Source: a virus
IMG/VR virus record: IMGVR_UViG_3300005617_000161
Span: 1-47,950 of that record
Strand: one strand, 5' to 3'
DNA length: 47,950 nt
In this document: positions 1-9,679 of the stretch, piece after piece
Numbering within the stretch: the stretch's first letter is position 1
Layout of the letters: every line of letters begins with the position of its first letter
Notes under the pieces: generated by a model
What the model saw: only the letters and a program-made list of their open reading frames with translations
The model's database searches: none
Told to the model about the DNA's origin: nothing
Made by a program: the position numbers and the translations under genes

Positions 1-725
1 GGGCAGGAGCCATCATGCCCAACTCTAATCCTGATCTGATTACCTGTCTCCGCTCAGGCGTGCGCACGCTCTATTCGGATCTGCGCAACGTTGGCGATCC
101 GCAACTGATTCTCGACAACTATATCCTGACGAATCTTCCGCTGATTAATTCCAACTATGGCCCCGGAGTGCCAAACCCTGCATTTCGCGTAACGCTCGGC
201 TACAACGGATTCCATGACGGTGTGATGTGGCACCCCAACTGGACGTTGCCCGTCTCGACGCGCAGAGTTCTTGCCATCAACGAACGCCAGTCAGGAACCA
301 ACGATAACTTTCAGCCTGTGGCTCCAGCCCCATTCGGCTTACCGGGCGTGATGCAGGGAAATTACAACAACCTATGGGCGATGGAGCAGGGCGCTGTCGT
401 GATGCCGGGGACCGTTCAGGCGGTTGACCTTCGGCTCAGAGTGAGAATTGGCTATCCATCGAGCTACAACGTTGCCAATCTGGATTTCAATACCACCTAC
501 ATCCCGATTCTGAACTGCGCTGATGCGGTCGTAGCCAAAATGCTTGTGGAGTATGCCAAGCGTTTCGCTCCCGAGCAGTACCAGATGGTAAAGGCCGAAG
601 AGAAAGACCAGATGGACAAGCTCTTTCTTGAATCTGTTCGGCAGATGCAGCTCAACGAGAATCAGCGTTCGGAGTTCGGCAGCGAAGCGGTGCAGGACTT
701 CGCTATTTCCTGGTCGTGGCTCTGA
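1..725 (+). CDS. Virion protein (probable head-tail connector region), 3' part of a split gene
   Basis: The frame is already open at the window edge; ATG at 15 is the first start but has no clear ribosome site. Joining to the last 113 bases, with one G fewer at the junction, gives one 278-residue protein, so I read this as the C-terminal 240 or so residues. The sequence is soluble, with Asn/Pro-rich beta segments and a charged helix near the C-terminus (KAEEKDQMDKLF). It follows the capsid-region genes and precedes a strong ribosome site (gaggagg) for the next virion gene. A connector or adaptor role is inferred from position only. Confidence 0.75.
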   Translation, partial: AGAIMPNSNPDLITCLRSGVRTLYSDLRNVGDPQLILDNYILTNLPLINSNYGPGVPNPAFRVTLGYNGFHDGVMWHPNWTLPVSTRRVLAINERQSGTNDNFQPVAPAPFGLPGVMQGNYNNLWAMEQGAVVMPGTVQAVDLRLRVRIGYPSSYNVANLDFNTTYIPILNCADAVVAKMLVEYAKRFAPEQYQMVKAEEKDQMDKLFLESVRQMQLNENQRSEFGSEAVQDFAISWSWL

Positions 726-767
726 GAAAGAGCCCTCAACCCTAACTGGAACTGAGGAGGTTCCCAC

Positions 768-1379
768 ATGGCAGTCAATTTCATCGCAATTCCCAGCGGC
801 TACCCCGATGGCATCGACACAACTACGCGCAAGACCGTGGTTACCGGCCAGCTTCTGCCTTACAACTCAGCCAATGCGCTGATTCAGATCACGGCGTTTT
901 CGATCACCTCAAACGTAGTGACGTTCACCGCGGCCAACGCTCTTACCGCGGGCGGGTCGGATGCGATCTTTGTCGCAGGGTTTGAAGGTGCTCTCGCTTA
1001 CTTGAATGGCGGATACACAACCACCTCAGCGACAGCAACCACCATCGTGGCTGCGCTGACACATGCGAACGTGGCATTAACCAGTGCATTGGGACTCGCT
1101 ACGCTTGCTCCTAACTATGCAACGAGCGGCCTTGCGCTCGGAGGCTTCTATTCTCTCTCCGGCAAAGCGACAGGCATCGGCACAATTGGGCCCAGGAGCT
1201 ATCCGACCAACCTCAGCGTGTTCTCGCTGCTCGGCACGCGCCAGTATCCCGTCAACCTCCAGCCTCAGCCTGCATTGATCCTAGATTACACGCTGGCAGG
1301 AGTTCAGGCCACCAACGCAGCCGCTGTGCCGGCTGATTCGATCGGCTTCCGCGCCGAATACAACAAGAACGCTTACTAA
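768..1379 (+). CDS. Small beta-rich virion protein
   Basis: 203 residues, preceded by the best ribosome site of the region (gaggaggttcccac). Ala/Thr/Gly-rich with a central repeat-like beta segment (SNVVTFTAANALTAGG, then LNGGYTTTSAT and LTHANVA). The same LTHANV signature occurs in the product of 9680-10369, and a comparable module lies inside the 1334-residue protein that follows, so these look like paralogous virion surface or tail modules. It ends one base before the next start. The order in the late operon supports a structural role; the exact part is unknown. Confidence 0.7.
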   Translation: MAVNFIAIPSGYPDGIDTTTRKTVVTGQLLPYNSANALIQITAFSITSNVVTFTAANALTAGGSDAIFVAGFEGALAYLNGGYTTTSATATTIVAALTHANVALTSALGLATLAPNYATSGLALGGFYSLSGKATGIGTIGPRSYPTNLSVFSLLGTRQYPVNLQPQPALILDYTLAGVQATNAAAVPADSIGFRAEYNKNAY

Positions 1380-4300
1380 ATGCACGGAGTCACTGAAGGC
1401 GCACCTGTACCACTGAATTCGTATGGGGGATTGGTTACCCTAGCCGATCCCTCATCGATTCCTGAAGGTGCGTCTCCGAGAACCTACAACACGGATTTCA
1501 ATGTGGGCGCGGTGATGACTCGCCCAGGGCTCCGAAAAGTCTTCAACGCATCGAATGCCTCGATAGGTCCAAACCGCCCAACTGTAGCGCTATCCCCTAA
1601 TTGGATCAATCCTCTCAACATCCTTCTAGGCGATGGGGTATATACGCAGTCTGTCGCCAATGGAACCAATGCGTTGACGATTGAGAATTTCACCTTCTCG
1701 ATCCCATTCGGCGACATTCCCACGGGCGTGCTTATTCCCTTGGTTGGCTATGCGACCGCGGGAAGCGTAAGTATTGTCGGGCAATTGCTCAAAAACGGCG
1801 TTCTGGTGGGAGAGCGACGCGCTGTCACAATGCCGACAGTTTCAGGAGGCTTCTCTCTTGGCGGCGTGAATGACACCTGGGGAACATTTCTGTCTGCCGC
1901 AGACATCAACAACCACCTTTGGGGCGTACAGCTCACCGCTACATCTACCCTGTTCCCAGGAGCAACGGCGTTTCTCGATAGTGCGCAAGCAACGATTGGA
2001 ATCACCACAGGCGGGTCTAACTTCCAATACATCGGCACATTCACACAGCAGGATGACACGATCAAGAACATTGCCCTCGATGCTGCCGGGAATTTGTTTG
2101 TTGAGGACGTAACGAACAATCCCGGAGTGCTTACAGAGATCCGCACCGACATCACGCCTAACTCTGCTTCCGTGCAAGTGAATGGGCCGGACGTGCAGTT
2201 CATGGCATTCTCTGACTATCAGACGGGATCCGACATGCCTCTGCAGTATGGGTCAGATGGATCAATTTCAAGGATTACAAAGGTCGGCCCCGGTGCTCCT
2301 CCAGCCTTCACTCCACAGATTGCCAGCTCCGTAAATTTCGACATTGCAACCATCACGCAATATGCTGCGAAATCGAACATCCTGAATCCGGGGCATATTT
2401 CTGTGCTCTTGTGGTCTGCAGGTCCGGGCTCGACGCAGCCGGGAAACGTCATCACGGTTTACTACTCTCCCTCGTTTTATTCAGGCGCACCACAACCTGG
2501 GGCTGAAGATAAAACCCTCGTCAATACATTCAATTCAGGCGTTCCAACCTACGTGTTTCTCGATGGCATGCCGTTTGGAGATGGGACGTATCTCGTTACC
2601 TCAGTCGGCAATGCGTTGCCTCCCGGTGTTGACCACTTCCGCTACTATTTCACCGTCCAGACAACAACGAGCAATTATCAGAAGCAAAACGAAGCCGCGG
2701 GCACCTATCAGCAGACCATCGGAACGATGACGATGGTTGATCCAGTCCCCGGCCTGGAAGCAGGGAATGTCGTCACTGTTGCAGGAGCTTCGGTAGCGGA
2801 TTGGGATACAGCTTGGCCTATTGTAAGCACCGTCAACTCGGCAGAGATGACGATTACCAACACTGCCGTGACCGCATCGGTTGCAACGTACAACTATGCG
2901 GTAATTGGGGCAGGTAGTCCTCCCGCCGCAGGAGAATTGGTCACCGTTACAGGCACGACAAATGCCAATGGGCAACTCAATGTCACGAACGCAGTGATTC
3001 AGACCTCCACGGGAGGAGGGACAGGATCGTTTACCCTGAGCGTTCCGGTAGTCACTGCTGCATCCTCGCCTGAATCCGGCCAAGCTACGACAGCAGGCAC
3101 GATATTCACGATCGACCCGGGTCCGGTAGAAGCAGGAACTGTGACCAGCCCGATCTTTGGCAATTCCACGGGCGGAACCTTGACCTTTACCGCCGCCGAT
3201 GCGCAACTGATTGGTGTCGGAACGAGGCAGGGTTCCGTATTTTTCATCTATCCGAACGGCTACTACACATTTCCCGCGCCGCCAGTGACTTTTACCTGCC
3301 CCGAAAATACAACGGGCATCGTGGCGACGAACATCCCGATTGGCCCTCCTGGCGTAATTGGGAGAGGGGTCATTGTCACCGAAGCGGGGCAGAATGGAGT
3401 ACCGGGAGCCAACTTCTTTACTATTCCAACGCCAGTCGATTACATCGTCAACAATCAGACCTACACCGCATCGTCTCTTCTGATTCAGGACAACACTTCA
3501 ACGTCCGCATCGTTCACGTTCACAGATTCAGTGCTCCTAAATGCGCTCGCTGTCGATGTGTATGGGTATAACCTCTTCAATCAGATTGAAATCGGCGATC
3601 CTGGCTGGCTTGTCTCGTACAACTCTCGTATGTGGTATGGGCTTTGCCGGAACAAGGTGCAGAACTTCAATAACCTGAGTTTCGATGGCGGATACCTGCC
3701 CGCGCAGCAGCAAGGGCAGCTAGTTCCTTTGGGTTGGTCAACCCCGGATCAAAATGGGGGCTTGGTAGTCTCGCCGAGATCCGGCAATGCCTATTACATC
3801 AGCAACTCGACCGGCTCAACGTTGTCCGTTGCAGGGTTGATTTCACAGTCCGCTTATCAGGATGCCTACAAGCAGCCGATCATTTTGCCGAACACGCTTT
3901 ACTCGGTGCGGGTAACAGCGCGCATTCCTTCGGCGAGTCTCGCGGGGAACCTGGTTATCACGCTCACAGCCAATGGAATTACCTATGGGACATACACTCT
4001 TCCGTTTACAGGAATGTCCACGGATTACGGGATCTATAGCGGAACACTGCTGACCACTGCGTTTACAACGGTCCCGACAGGATTAACGCTGAATGTCTCG
4101 GCGACAACGGTGGGCAATGGCGCCGACGTAGAGATCGATCGCATCGAGCCTTACCCGACAGCTATTCCGGTTCTTCTCAATACCATCTACGGCTCTTACG
4201 CTGGATTGTCGGAGCAGGTTGACGCGGTAACCGGGCAAGTGCAGACATCGAACGAGAATCAGCAGCCCTGCAACGGAGCGGTGGTTATGTATGACACGCT

Positions 4301-5384
4301 CTATCTTCTAAAGGGCTCGATTGAAGGCACGAGCATGTATTCGCTTCAATCTTCTGCGAATCTTGAGCCTGCACAGTGGGATGAGCCGGAAGTTGCGCAG
4401 AAATCCGGGTCCATCGGAATCCTTGCTTACGACTTCGGTGAGCAGTGGATTGTGATGGCGAACCGGAACGGGCTTTATTTGTTTGAGGGTGGCCAGCCGG
4501 GAAAGATCACGCAGGAAATCTATCAGATCTGGGACTCAATCTACTGGCCCTCTGCTAACAAGATTTGGGTCAAGAACGATGTGATTCACCGGAAGCTGTA
4601 TGTTGGCATTCCTCTGCCGACGCCGAATTTCTGGATGCCGAACGCTCCGGTAAATCAGGCTCCAGTCAGCCCCAACGTCATCCTAATGTTGAACTATCAA
4701 GGCCTCGATTCAGGGGAAACTCTGAAGTTTGGGGCGCAGATGCACACCACGATGTTCGGCGCCCTGAACTCGACAGACGAGCGCAGAAAATGGTCTTTGT
4801 GGGACATCGCTTCGCCCTACGCAAACATCGTCACAGATGCTCTGCCCATGCTGATCACAAGGCGAATCGGACATATCACCTACACGTTCATCGGTCCCGG
4901 TCCGATTGATGAAGGCCTATACATCTGCAATGGCTCGGGAACTTCTACCGTCTATTACCTCGACAGCACAAGCGAAACCGATGACGGAGTAGCGATTGAT
5001 TCTCTCTACACCACTGCAGGGCTAGTAGAGGCTACAAAGAAGCAGACCGTGCCGATCTTCGGACCGGGGTATGCGAGATGGTCGTACATGACCGTGCAGC
5101 TCCAGTCTTCGGGCAACGTGCAGTGCAGGCTTCTGCCGAACATCCTGATCGGACCTGACGACGATGCCACGAACTACAACGCATGGACCGTTCCCGGTGG
5201 TTTCTCTCCCGGAAATCCTGCTTTGTACGACTGCGAAATGGCGCTGAATTTCTATGCGATGAGAACGTTCTGGGAGTTCCGCGAAAATGACGGCCACGGC
5301 TTCTCGCTCTCGAACTTCGTCGGATATGGCAAGCAGGATACTTGGAATCGACGCCGCGGAATTAAGGCAGGTGTATTGGCATGA
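1380..5384 (+). CDS. Very large virion/tail protein
   Basis: 1334 residues; starts immediately after the previous stop. The N-terminus has the pattern DPSSIPEGASPRTYN followed by TRPGLRK, which resembles the N-termini of large podovirus tail or head-completion proteins. The middle (about residues 450-600) carries Ig-like beta modules with VTVTGT and NGQLNVTN strands; the C-terminal third is mixed, with aromatic-rich segments. No signal peptide or membrane span. It overlaps the next gene by ATGA. I infer a tail hub or side-plate protein; no enzymatic motif was recognised. Confidence 0.7.
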   Translation: MHGVTEGAPVPLNSYGGLVTLADPSSIPEGASPRTYNTDFNVGAVMTRPGLRKVFNASNASIGPNRPTVALSPNWINPLNILLGDGVYTQSVANGTNALTIENFTFSIPFGDIPTGVLIPLVGYATAGSVSIVGQLLKNGVLVGERRAVTMPTVSGGFSLGGVNDTWGTFLSAADINNHLWGVQLTATSTLFPGATAFLDSAQATIGITTGGSNFQYIGTFTQQDDTIKNIALDAAGNLFVEDVTNNPGVLTEIRTDITPNSASVQVNGPDVQFMAFSDYQTGSDMPLQYGSDGSISRITKVGPGAPPAFTPQIASSVNFDIATITQYAAKSNILNPGHISVLLWSAGPGSTQPGNVITVYYSPSFYSGAPQPGAEDKTLVNTFNSGVPTYVFLDGMPFGDGTYLVTSVGNALPPGVDHFRYYFTVQTTTSNYQKQNEAAGTYQQTIGTMTMVDPVPGLEAGNVVTVAGASVADWDTAWPIVSTVNSAEMTITNTAVTASVATYNYAVIGAGSPPAAGELVTVTGTTNANGQLNVTNAVIQTSTGGGTGSFTLSVPVVTAASSPESGQATTAGTIFTIDPGPVEAGTVTSPIFGNSTGGTLTFTAADAQLIGVGTRQGSVFFIYPNGYYTFPAPPVTFTCPENTTGIVATNIPIGPPGVIGRGVIVTEAGQNGVPGANFFTIPTPVDYIVNNQTYTASSLLIQDNTSTSASFTFTDSVLLNALAVDVYGYNLFNQIEIGDPGWLVSYNSRMWYGLCRNKVQNFNNLSFDGGYLPAQQQGQLVPLGWSTPDQNGGLVVSPRSGNAYYISNSTGSTLSVAGLISQSAYQDAYKQPIILPNTLYSVRVTARIPSASLAGNLVITLTANGITYGTYTLPFTGMSTDYGIYSGTLLTTAFTTVPTGLTLNVSATTVGNGADVEIDRIEPYPTAIPVLLNTIYGSYAGLSEQVDAVTGQVQTSNENQQPCNGAVVMYDTLYLLKGSIEGTSMYSLQSSANLEPAQWDEPEVAQKSGSIGILAYDFGEQWIVMANRNGLYLFEGGQPGKITQEIYQIWDSIYWPSANKIWVKNDVIHRKLYVGIPLPTPNFWMPNAPVNQAPVSPNVILMLNYQGLDSGETLKFGAQMHTTMFGALNSTDERRKWSLWDIASPYANIVTDALPMLITRRIGHITYTFIGPGPIDEGLYICNGSGTSTVYYLDSTSETDDGVAIDSLYTTAGLVEATKKQTVPIFGPGYARWSYMTVQLQSSGNVQCRLLPNILIGPDDDATNYNAWTVPGGFSPGNPALYDCEMALNFYAMRTFWEFRENDGHGFSLSNFVGYGKQDTWNRRRGIKAGVLA

Positions 5385-5953
5385 GTCTTCCTGGGCGTGA
5401 CTTGCTGGCGCATATCAAGAACGAGAACCCAAAACTGGGAGCGTTTCTTGAGAACTACGTGCTGCCCCAGATCCAGACCACGGCAGGAAACGCAGCGGTC
5501 AGCGCGGTGGGCAAGATCTCAGCGCCCGATCCTCCTGAAAGCGTGACGGTTGTTCCTGCAACGTCTGGCGACATGATCCAGGTGGTAACGAACCATGCAG
5601 CGGCAATTCAAAAGGGAGCGCACTACATCTACTCGATTGCCGACAATCCTCAATTCTCAGGAGCCATGACGCGGATTGAGCCTGCTACGAGAGCCCCGGT
5701 GCATTTCGCTCTGCCGACATTCAAAGCAGACGGCACAACCAAGCATGACTGGCATGTTGCCGTGCAAGTTCAATACCAAGGATCCGATCCTTCACCGGCC
5801 ACGTATCACGGTGGAGTAAGCCCATCGAAGATCAACCTGAACGGCACGGCATCAATGGATTTCACTCCCGGCACAGGCTCAGGCACCGCAGAGAACGGCG
5901 GCCAGACTTTAGTAGGGCTAGGCAAAGCGCAAGTGAGGCTCGGAACGAAGTGA
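5381..5953 (+). CDS. Virion-associated protein with Fn3-like segment
   Basis: 190 residues; ATG overlaps the previous stop (ATGA). The N-terminal 40 residues are helical; residues about 45-145 read like a fibronectin type III-like beta sandwich (PDPPESVTVVPA, then HYIYSIADNPQF, HDWHVAVQVQYQG). The C-terminus is Gly/Thr-rich. This architecture is usual for small tail accessory proteins that bind carbohydrate or decorate the virion. The call rests on general sequence character, not on a recognised family. Confidence 0.6.
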   Translation: MSLPGRDLLAHIKNENPKLGAFLENYVLPQIQTTAGNAAVSAVGKISAPDPPESVTVVPATSGDMIQVVTNHAAAIQKGAHYIYSIADNPQFSGAMTRIEPATRAPVHFALPTFKADGTTKHDWHVAVQVQYQGSDPSPATYHGGVSPSKINLNGTASMDFTPGTGSGTAENGGQTLVGLGKAQVRLGTK

Positions 5954-6348
5954 TCCGCGATTACAAGCCAGAAGATCTCGAAGCACTGAAAGCAATTCAT
6001 AAAGAGCAAGGATTCGATTACAGTTTTCCTGCTGATCTCGACTCGCCGCTGTTCCTTATAAAAAAGGTGCGCGAAGTTGATGGGCAGCCCGTAGCCGCAA
6101 TGATCTTGCGAATCACGGCAGAAACATTCCTTCTCGTCCAAGGAAGCCCGGTTGCAAAAGGTCGTGCAATTGAAGAGTTGCAGCCAGAAGTTATCAGGGC
6201 AGCTTGGGAGCAGGGAATCGATGACGTTTGCTGCGTCATCCCGCCTGAAATCTCCATCCAGTTTGCCCCTGTACTTGAACGATTGGGCTGGTCTCGTAAT
6301 CGGGACTGGCCGATGTACCAAAGGAGCACTGGATGCGATCAGCAGTAG
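5950..6348 (+). CDS. GNAT-like N-acetyltransferase domain protein
   Basis: 132 residues, GTG start overlapping the previous stop (GTGA). The N-terminus IRDYKPEDLEALKAIH is the classic first strand and helix of GNAT acetyltransferases, followed by QPVAAMILRI as a central strand and a helix ending near the C-terminus (FAPVLERLGWSRN). The acetyl-CoA P-loop (R/Q-x-x-G-x-A) is weak; VAKGRAIEEL may be the remnant. Proteins of this kind sit among the structural genes of several phages, but their substrate is unknown. Confidence 0.6.
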   Translation: MIRDYKPEDLEALKAIHKEQGFDYSFPADLDSPLFLIKKVREVDGQPVAAMILRITAETFLLVQGSPVAKGRAIEELQPEVIRAAWEQGIDDVCCVIPPEISIQFAPVLERLGWSRNRDWPMYQRSTGCDQQ

Positions 6349-6887
6349 GTCAGGCGGGCAACGCCTACAAGCAAGCGGTAGGTACGGCGACAGACCTGGG
6401 CGGAAGAGCCTCGGGGATCAACGCCAACCTTACTCCCTTTCTGACATCTGAGATGCTGCACCCTCAAGGCTTAGGACAAGAGGGCATCGCAGCAGAAACG
6501 TCTGCCGCTCTCGGCGGGGCTGGGGGAGCCGCGTCGGGATTCGTGGGGCAGGCTGCTCAACGGGCGGCCGCCTCACGAAACCCAGCAGCGTTCCAGGCTT
6601 CGCTTGCCGATGCAGCCAGAAGCCGCGACAAGGCCGCTGCGCTTGGTTCGGAACAAATCCAGTCCCAGAACGAGCAGATGAAAGAGCAGCAGCGTCAGGC
6701 GGGCGCTGGAGGCCTCGAAAAACTCTATGGCGTCGATACCAGCGGCATGCTGGAGTCGCAAGGGCAGGAGGCCGGAGACATTAACGCAGAGGTGGGCGCA
6801 AACAAGACGGGCTGGCTGCAGAACGTTAACGACACGATCGCAACACTTTCAGGCGCAGCCAAAGCATATAAGCCGGGTGGATACTAA
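6333..6887 (+). CDS. Ala/Gly-rich virion protein, candidate internal (ejection) protein
   Basis: 184 residues, ATG 16 bases before the end of the acetyltransferase-like gene. Very rich in Ala, Gly and Gln with low-complexity helical stretches (GGAGGAASGFVGQAAQRAAA; QIQSQNEQMKEQQRQ). First of three consecutive helical, hydrophilic genes (here, 6887-8254, 8254-9555) placed as the three ejection proteins are in P22-like podoviruses. Function inferred from position and composition only. Confidence 0.55.
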   Translation: MRSAVGQAGNAYKQAVGTATDLGGRASGINANLTPFLTSEMLHPQGLGQEGIAAETSAALGGAGGAASGFVGQAAQRAAASRNPAAFQASLADAARSRDKAAALGSEQIQSQNEQMKEQQRQAGAGGLEKLYGVDTSGMLESQGQEAGDINAEVGANKTGWLQNVNDTIATLSGAAKAYKPGGY

Positions 6888-8254
6888 TGGGCGTTTGGGC
6901 AGATGTACGAAAACCGCTAGCTCCCGATGAACCGCCTCCCGAGATGCCTTCGGTATGGGCAGTGCCGGACTCTCAGCCTGTGCCAATGTCGTCTCCGGTT
7001 GCCAATGTGCGCGGTCCCAGGATGCAGCTATCGACAAACACAGCGCAACAGGGTGACCTTGCAAAGATTGCCGCACGCGACACGCTGACGAACGACATTG
7101 ACCGCCTGAACGATACGCGGTGGAAGCAGGCGCATCCGTGGGGCTCGGCTGATAACCACCCCGGCAAGCTCGGCAAGATCGCTCACGCCTTTTCTGTGCT
7201 TGGAAACGTAGCCGGAAACATCGTTGCGCCGAACGTGATGGCAAATATCCCCGGCACACAGCTCAACATGCAGGAGAAGGAACAGGGGCTCGCCAAGAAG
7301 CTCGATACAGACGTGCAGCACCAGTCTGAGGACGAACTACATGGAGCGCAATCCCGAAATCTGACCGCCGAAGCCGCGAGAACCGAAGCGGAGCAGCCCT
7401 ATGTTGCCCCAAGCGCGGAAGCCAAGAACCGCCTTGAAAATGCACAGGCCACCGAATTGGAAAACACAGCCGCAGCGGGGCCAAACCTTGCAACCGGCTA
7501 TGCTCATGCCGTAAATGACGCTATGAAGCGCGGCGTTGATCCCGCACAAGATCCCATTGTGCAGCATATTGCAGATGCAATTACGAGCATCCAGAAGCAG
7601 CCTGCTCCGAAAGATGAACAGACCAAAACTGCCACATATATTCCACCGGGCGGCACGAAGCCAATGGAATTCCAGTGGGACCCGAAAACCAACAAGTACG
7701 ACATTCCGCTTGGCGAGCACTATGAGCGCCCCATCACTGTGAATAACAATCCAGAGCGCAAAGAGCGTGGCGAAATACTCAAGATTTACCAGCCTGCCCT
7801 TGATTCTGGCGAGCGCTTCAACGTGATGAACGAGAGCTTCCTGAAAGCCGTCAAGGATCACGACCAGCAGGCTATGCTCAACCTTCTCGCCAACCATCTC
7901 GGCATGACGATGGGGCTCCAGAAAGGCGCTCGACTCACGAAGGACATCGTTCAGGAAGCCCAACACTCATTGCCGTTCCTTCAGGGAATCAAGGCAAAAT
8001 TCGGCCCGGATGGATATGCAACTGGCGTCAATCTCAGCCCTGAACAGATGCGCCAAATGGTTGATCTAGGACGCTCCCGATTCTCAGAGGATGCCGTAAA
8101 AGCTCGCAGTGCGGGGCGGTATCTCGGGGATACCGGAGATGGTCCAGACCGTATTCCCAATGAGGCAACGATCAAGTATTACAAGTTCCTTGCCAACGGT
8201 GACGGAGCCAAAGCAAAGGCGCTCGCAGCGCAAGACGGATGGAGCGTTAAGTAA
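6887..8254 (+). CDS. Helical virion protein, candidate internal (ejection) protein
   Basis: 455 residues; starts on the last base of the previous stop (TAATG). Pro-rich N-terminus, a moderately hydrophobic segment near residues 95-130 (IAHAFSVLGNVAGNIVAPNV) and then long charged helices (RNLTAEAARTEAEQPY). No catalytic motif. With its neighbours it forms a three-gene block between the tail-completion genes and the fibres, the usual place for DNA-ejection proteins in podoviruses. An alternative is a tail needle or chaperone protein. Confidence 0.55.
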   Translation: MGVWADVRKPLAPDEPPPEMPSVWAVPDSQPVPMSSPVANVRGPRMQLSTNTAQQGDLAKIAARDTLTNDIDRLNDTRWKQAHPWGSADNHPGKLGKIAHAFSVLGNVAGNIVAPNVMANIPGTQLNMQEKEQGLAKKLDTDVQHQSEDELHGAQSRNLTAEAARTEAEQPYVAPSAEAKNRLENAQATELENTAAAGPNLATGYAHAVNDAMKRGVDPAQDPIVQHIADAITSIQKQPAPKDEQTKTATYIPPGGTKPMEFQWDPKTNKYDIPLGEHYERPITVNNNPERKERGEILKIYQPALDSGERFNVMNESFLKAVKDHDQQAMLNLLANHLGMTMGLQKGARLTKDIVQEAQHSLPFLQGIKAKFGPDGYATGVNLSPEQMRQMVDLGRSRFSEDAVKARSAGRYLGDTGDGPDRIPNEATIKYYKFLANGDGAKAKALAAQDGWSVK

Positions 8255-9555
8255 TGCCTGATAAAGATCCGTGGGCAGATGATCCGAGCATAAAGAAAGC
8301 GGAACCCGCCAAGGGAGAGCCTGCGCCGTCTGGCGACGACGATTACAAGCTTTTTGGCGCTAGCGGCTCTAGCGGAGGCGGTGATTCGTCAGGGTCCATA
8401 TTTGCGGGAACTACTCAACTGCATAAGGCCATCGATAAGGCCGCAGAAAGCGAGCCAGTAACCGGGCTTGGTTCTGTCGTGCGAAATCTCGGCGCAGGAG
8501 CAGTACGCGCAATACCGCAGGCGCTAGCACATCTCCCGAGCACTATTGGCGGCATGGCGAAAATGGTCACGCAAGATCCGAGCGGTGCAGTCGGATTTGG
8601 CTTGGACCTGCTGAAACCAGAAGAGGGCAAATCAGGCGGCGAAGCAATCGCCAACATCCCTCCAACCATTATGGGATTTGCCGGAGGGGGCGAAGCAGCT
8701 AGCTCTGAGGGCGGCATGGCTCGCATCCCGTCTCTTGAGCTCGGTGAGCGGTTTGGGGGTTATAAATCTCCAGTTATCCCTGCTCCGCTACAGGCGGCAA
8801 GCAAAGCGGCAGAAGCTATCAGGCCCCCGGGCGGCATCCTGCCCGATTTCGAGCAGAACCTAGCGAAGAATCTGCCTAAGATCAAAGCATTTGCCTCTGA
8901 GAACGGCAATCCGCTTCATTCTCAGTGGGAAACCGCCGAAGCTGCTCGATCTCTCGCAAATAAAGGTCTCGACCACTTCAAAAGCAACTTTCTTTCTCCA
9001 GTTGAGCGTGAACCAATTTCAATGCGCTCGGTTCCTGAATACCAAGGACCGGTATCTGGCGAAGGCCGCATGACTACTCTGGGCCAGATCGAGAAGCGCA
9101 TTTCGGATATTAACGATATGCAGCGGGCAGCGACAAAGAACGCAAAAACCACAGGCGCTCAAATGTCCGCAGAACAGGCGTTGGGACTCGAAAACGAAGC
9201 TGGAAAACTGCGCGACATCCTCTATCGCGAAATCGGGAAGCGCACAGGCGTGGACCCGGAAGTTATCAGGGATTTGCGCCAGAGCTACGGTCAGCAATTC
9301 AACATTGCAGACACGATCGATGCTGCTCGCAGAGCACGGCTTGGACAGACCGGAGCATCCGCAGAGATGGGCGGTTCAGTGCCATTCAGTAAGACAGGGC
9401 TCCTAGAGAAAGCCATGCAGGGAATACGCGGCGGGCAGGATTACATCGCCAACGCTAGACTGCGCAAGGCCTTGCAGGCATTTGAACCGGAAAAGGTTGA
9501 ATATCCATTGGCGAAGACTATCGGAAATGCAGGTGGTCGCGCACCTCGGCAATAA
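8254..9555 (+). CDS. Virion protein, candidate internal (ejection) protein
   Basis: 433 residues; TAATG coupling with the previous gene. The N-terminal 60 residues are acidic and Gly/Ser-rich; residues about 65-150 hold amphipathic, moderately hydrophobic stretches (VRNLGAGAVRAIPQALAHLP; IMGFAGGGEAASS); the rest is a charged helical region with coiled-coil character (GRMTTLGQIEKRISDINDMQ). Membrane-active helices followed by coiled coil fit a protein ejected with the DNA. The last 38 bases are overlapped by a minus-strand small gene. Confidence 0.55.
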   Translation: MPDKDPWADDPSIKKAEPAKGEPAPSGDDDYKLFGASGSSGGGDSSGSIFAGTTQLHKAIDKAAESEPVTGLGSVVRNLGAGAVRAIPQALAHLPSTIGGMAKMVTQDPSGAVGFGLDLLKPEEGKSGGEAIANIPPTIMGFAGGGEAASSEGGMARIPSLELGERFGGYKSPVIPAPLQAASKAAEAIRPPGGILPDFEQNLAKNLPKIKAFASENGNPLHSQWETAEAARSLANKGLDHFKSNFLSPVEREPISMRSVPEYQGPVSGEGRMTTLGQIEKRISDINDMQRAATKNAKTTGAQMSAEQALGLENEAGKLRDILYREIGKRTGVDPEVIRDLRQSYGQQFNIADTIDAARRARLGQTGASAEMGGSVPFSKTGLLEKAMQGIRGGQDYIANARLRKALQAFEPEKVEYPLAKTIGNAGGRAPRQ

Positions 9556-9616
9556 TCGCCCCGCCAACGACGACGACAAGCGCAGCTAGTAACAAGCCCC
9601 CAGCAATAGCAAGCAT
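9518..9616 (-). CDS. Minus-strand single-span membrane micropeptide
   Basis: 32 residues: ATG at 9616, stop at 9518. One clean transmembrane segment (LAIAGGLLLAALVVVVGG) followed by a short charged tail (AEVRDHLHFR). A G-rich stretch (gcgggg) lies directly before the ATG as a weak ribosome site. It lies opposite the seam between two plus-strand virion genes, overlapping the end of the upstream one by 38 bases. Similar antisense membrane peptides occur at other seams of this genome, which raises the chance that it is real. Role unknown. Confidence 0.4.
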   Translation of the reverse strand: MLAIAGGLLLAALVVVVGGAIIAEVRDHLHFR

Positions 9617-9679
9617 CCCCGCACATTACCACAGTTCCCTCGTCCGTAACCAGCCGGAAGAAAAAGCGAAAGGAAACCC

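Noticed and set aside
2601-3206. 201-codon minus-strand open frame in the large virion gene
   Set aside because: Shadow frame with repetitive Arg/Cys/Gly composition caused by the Thr/Val/Gly repeats on the plus strand.
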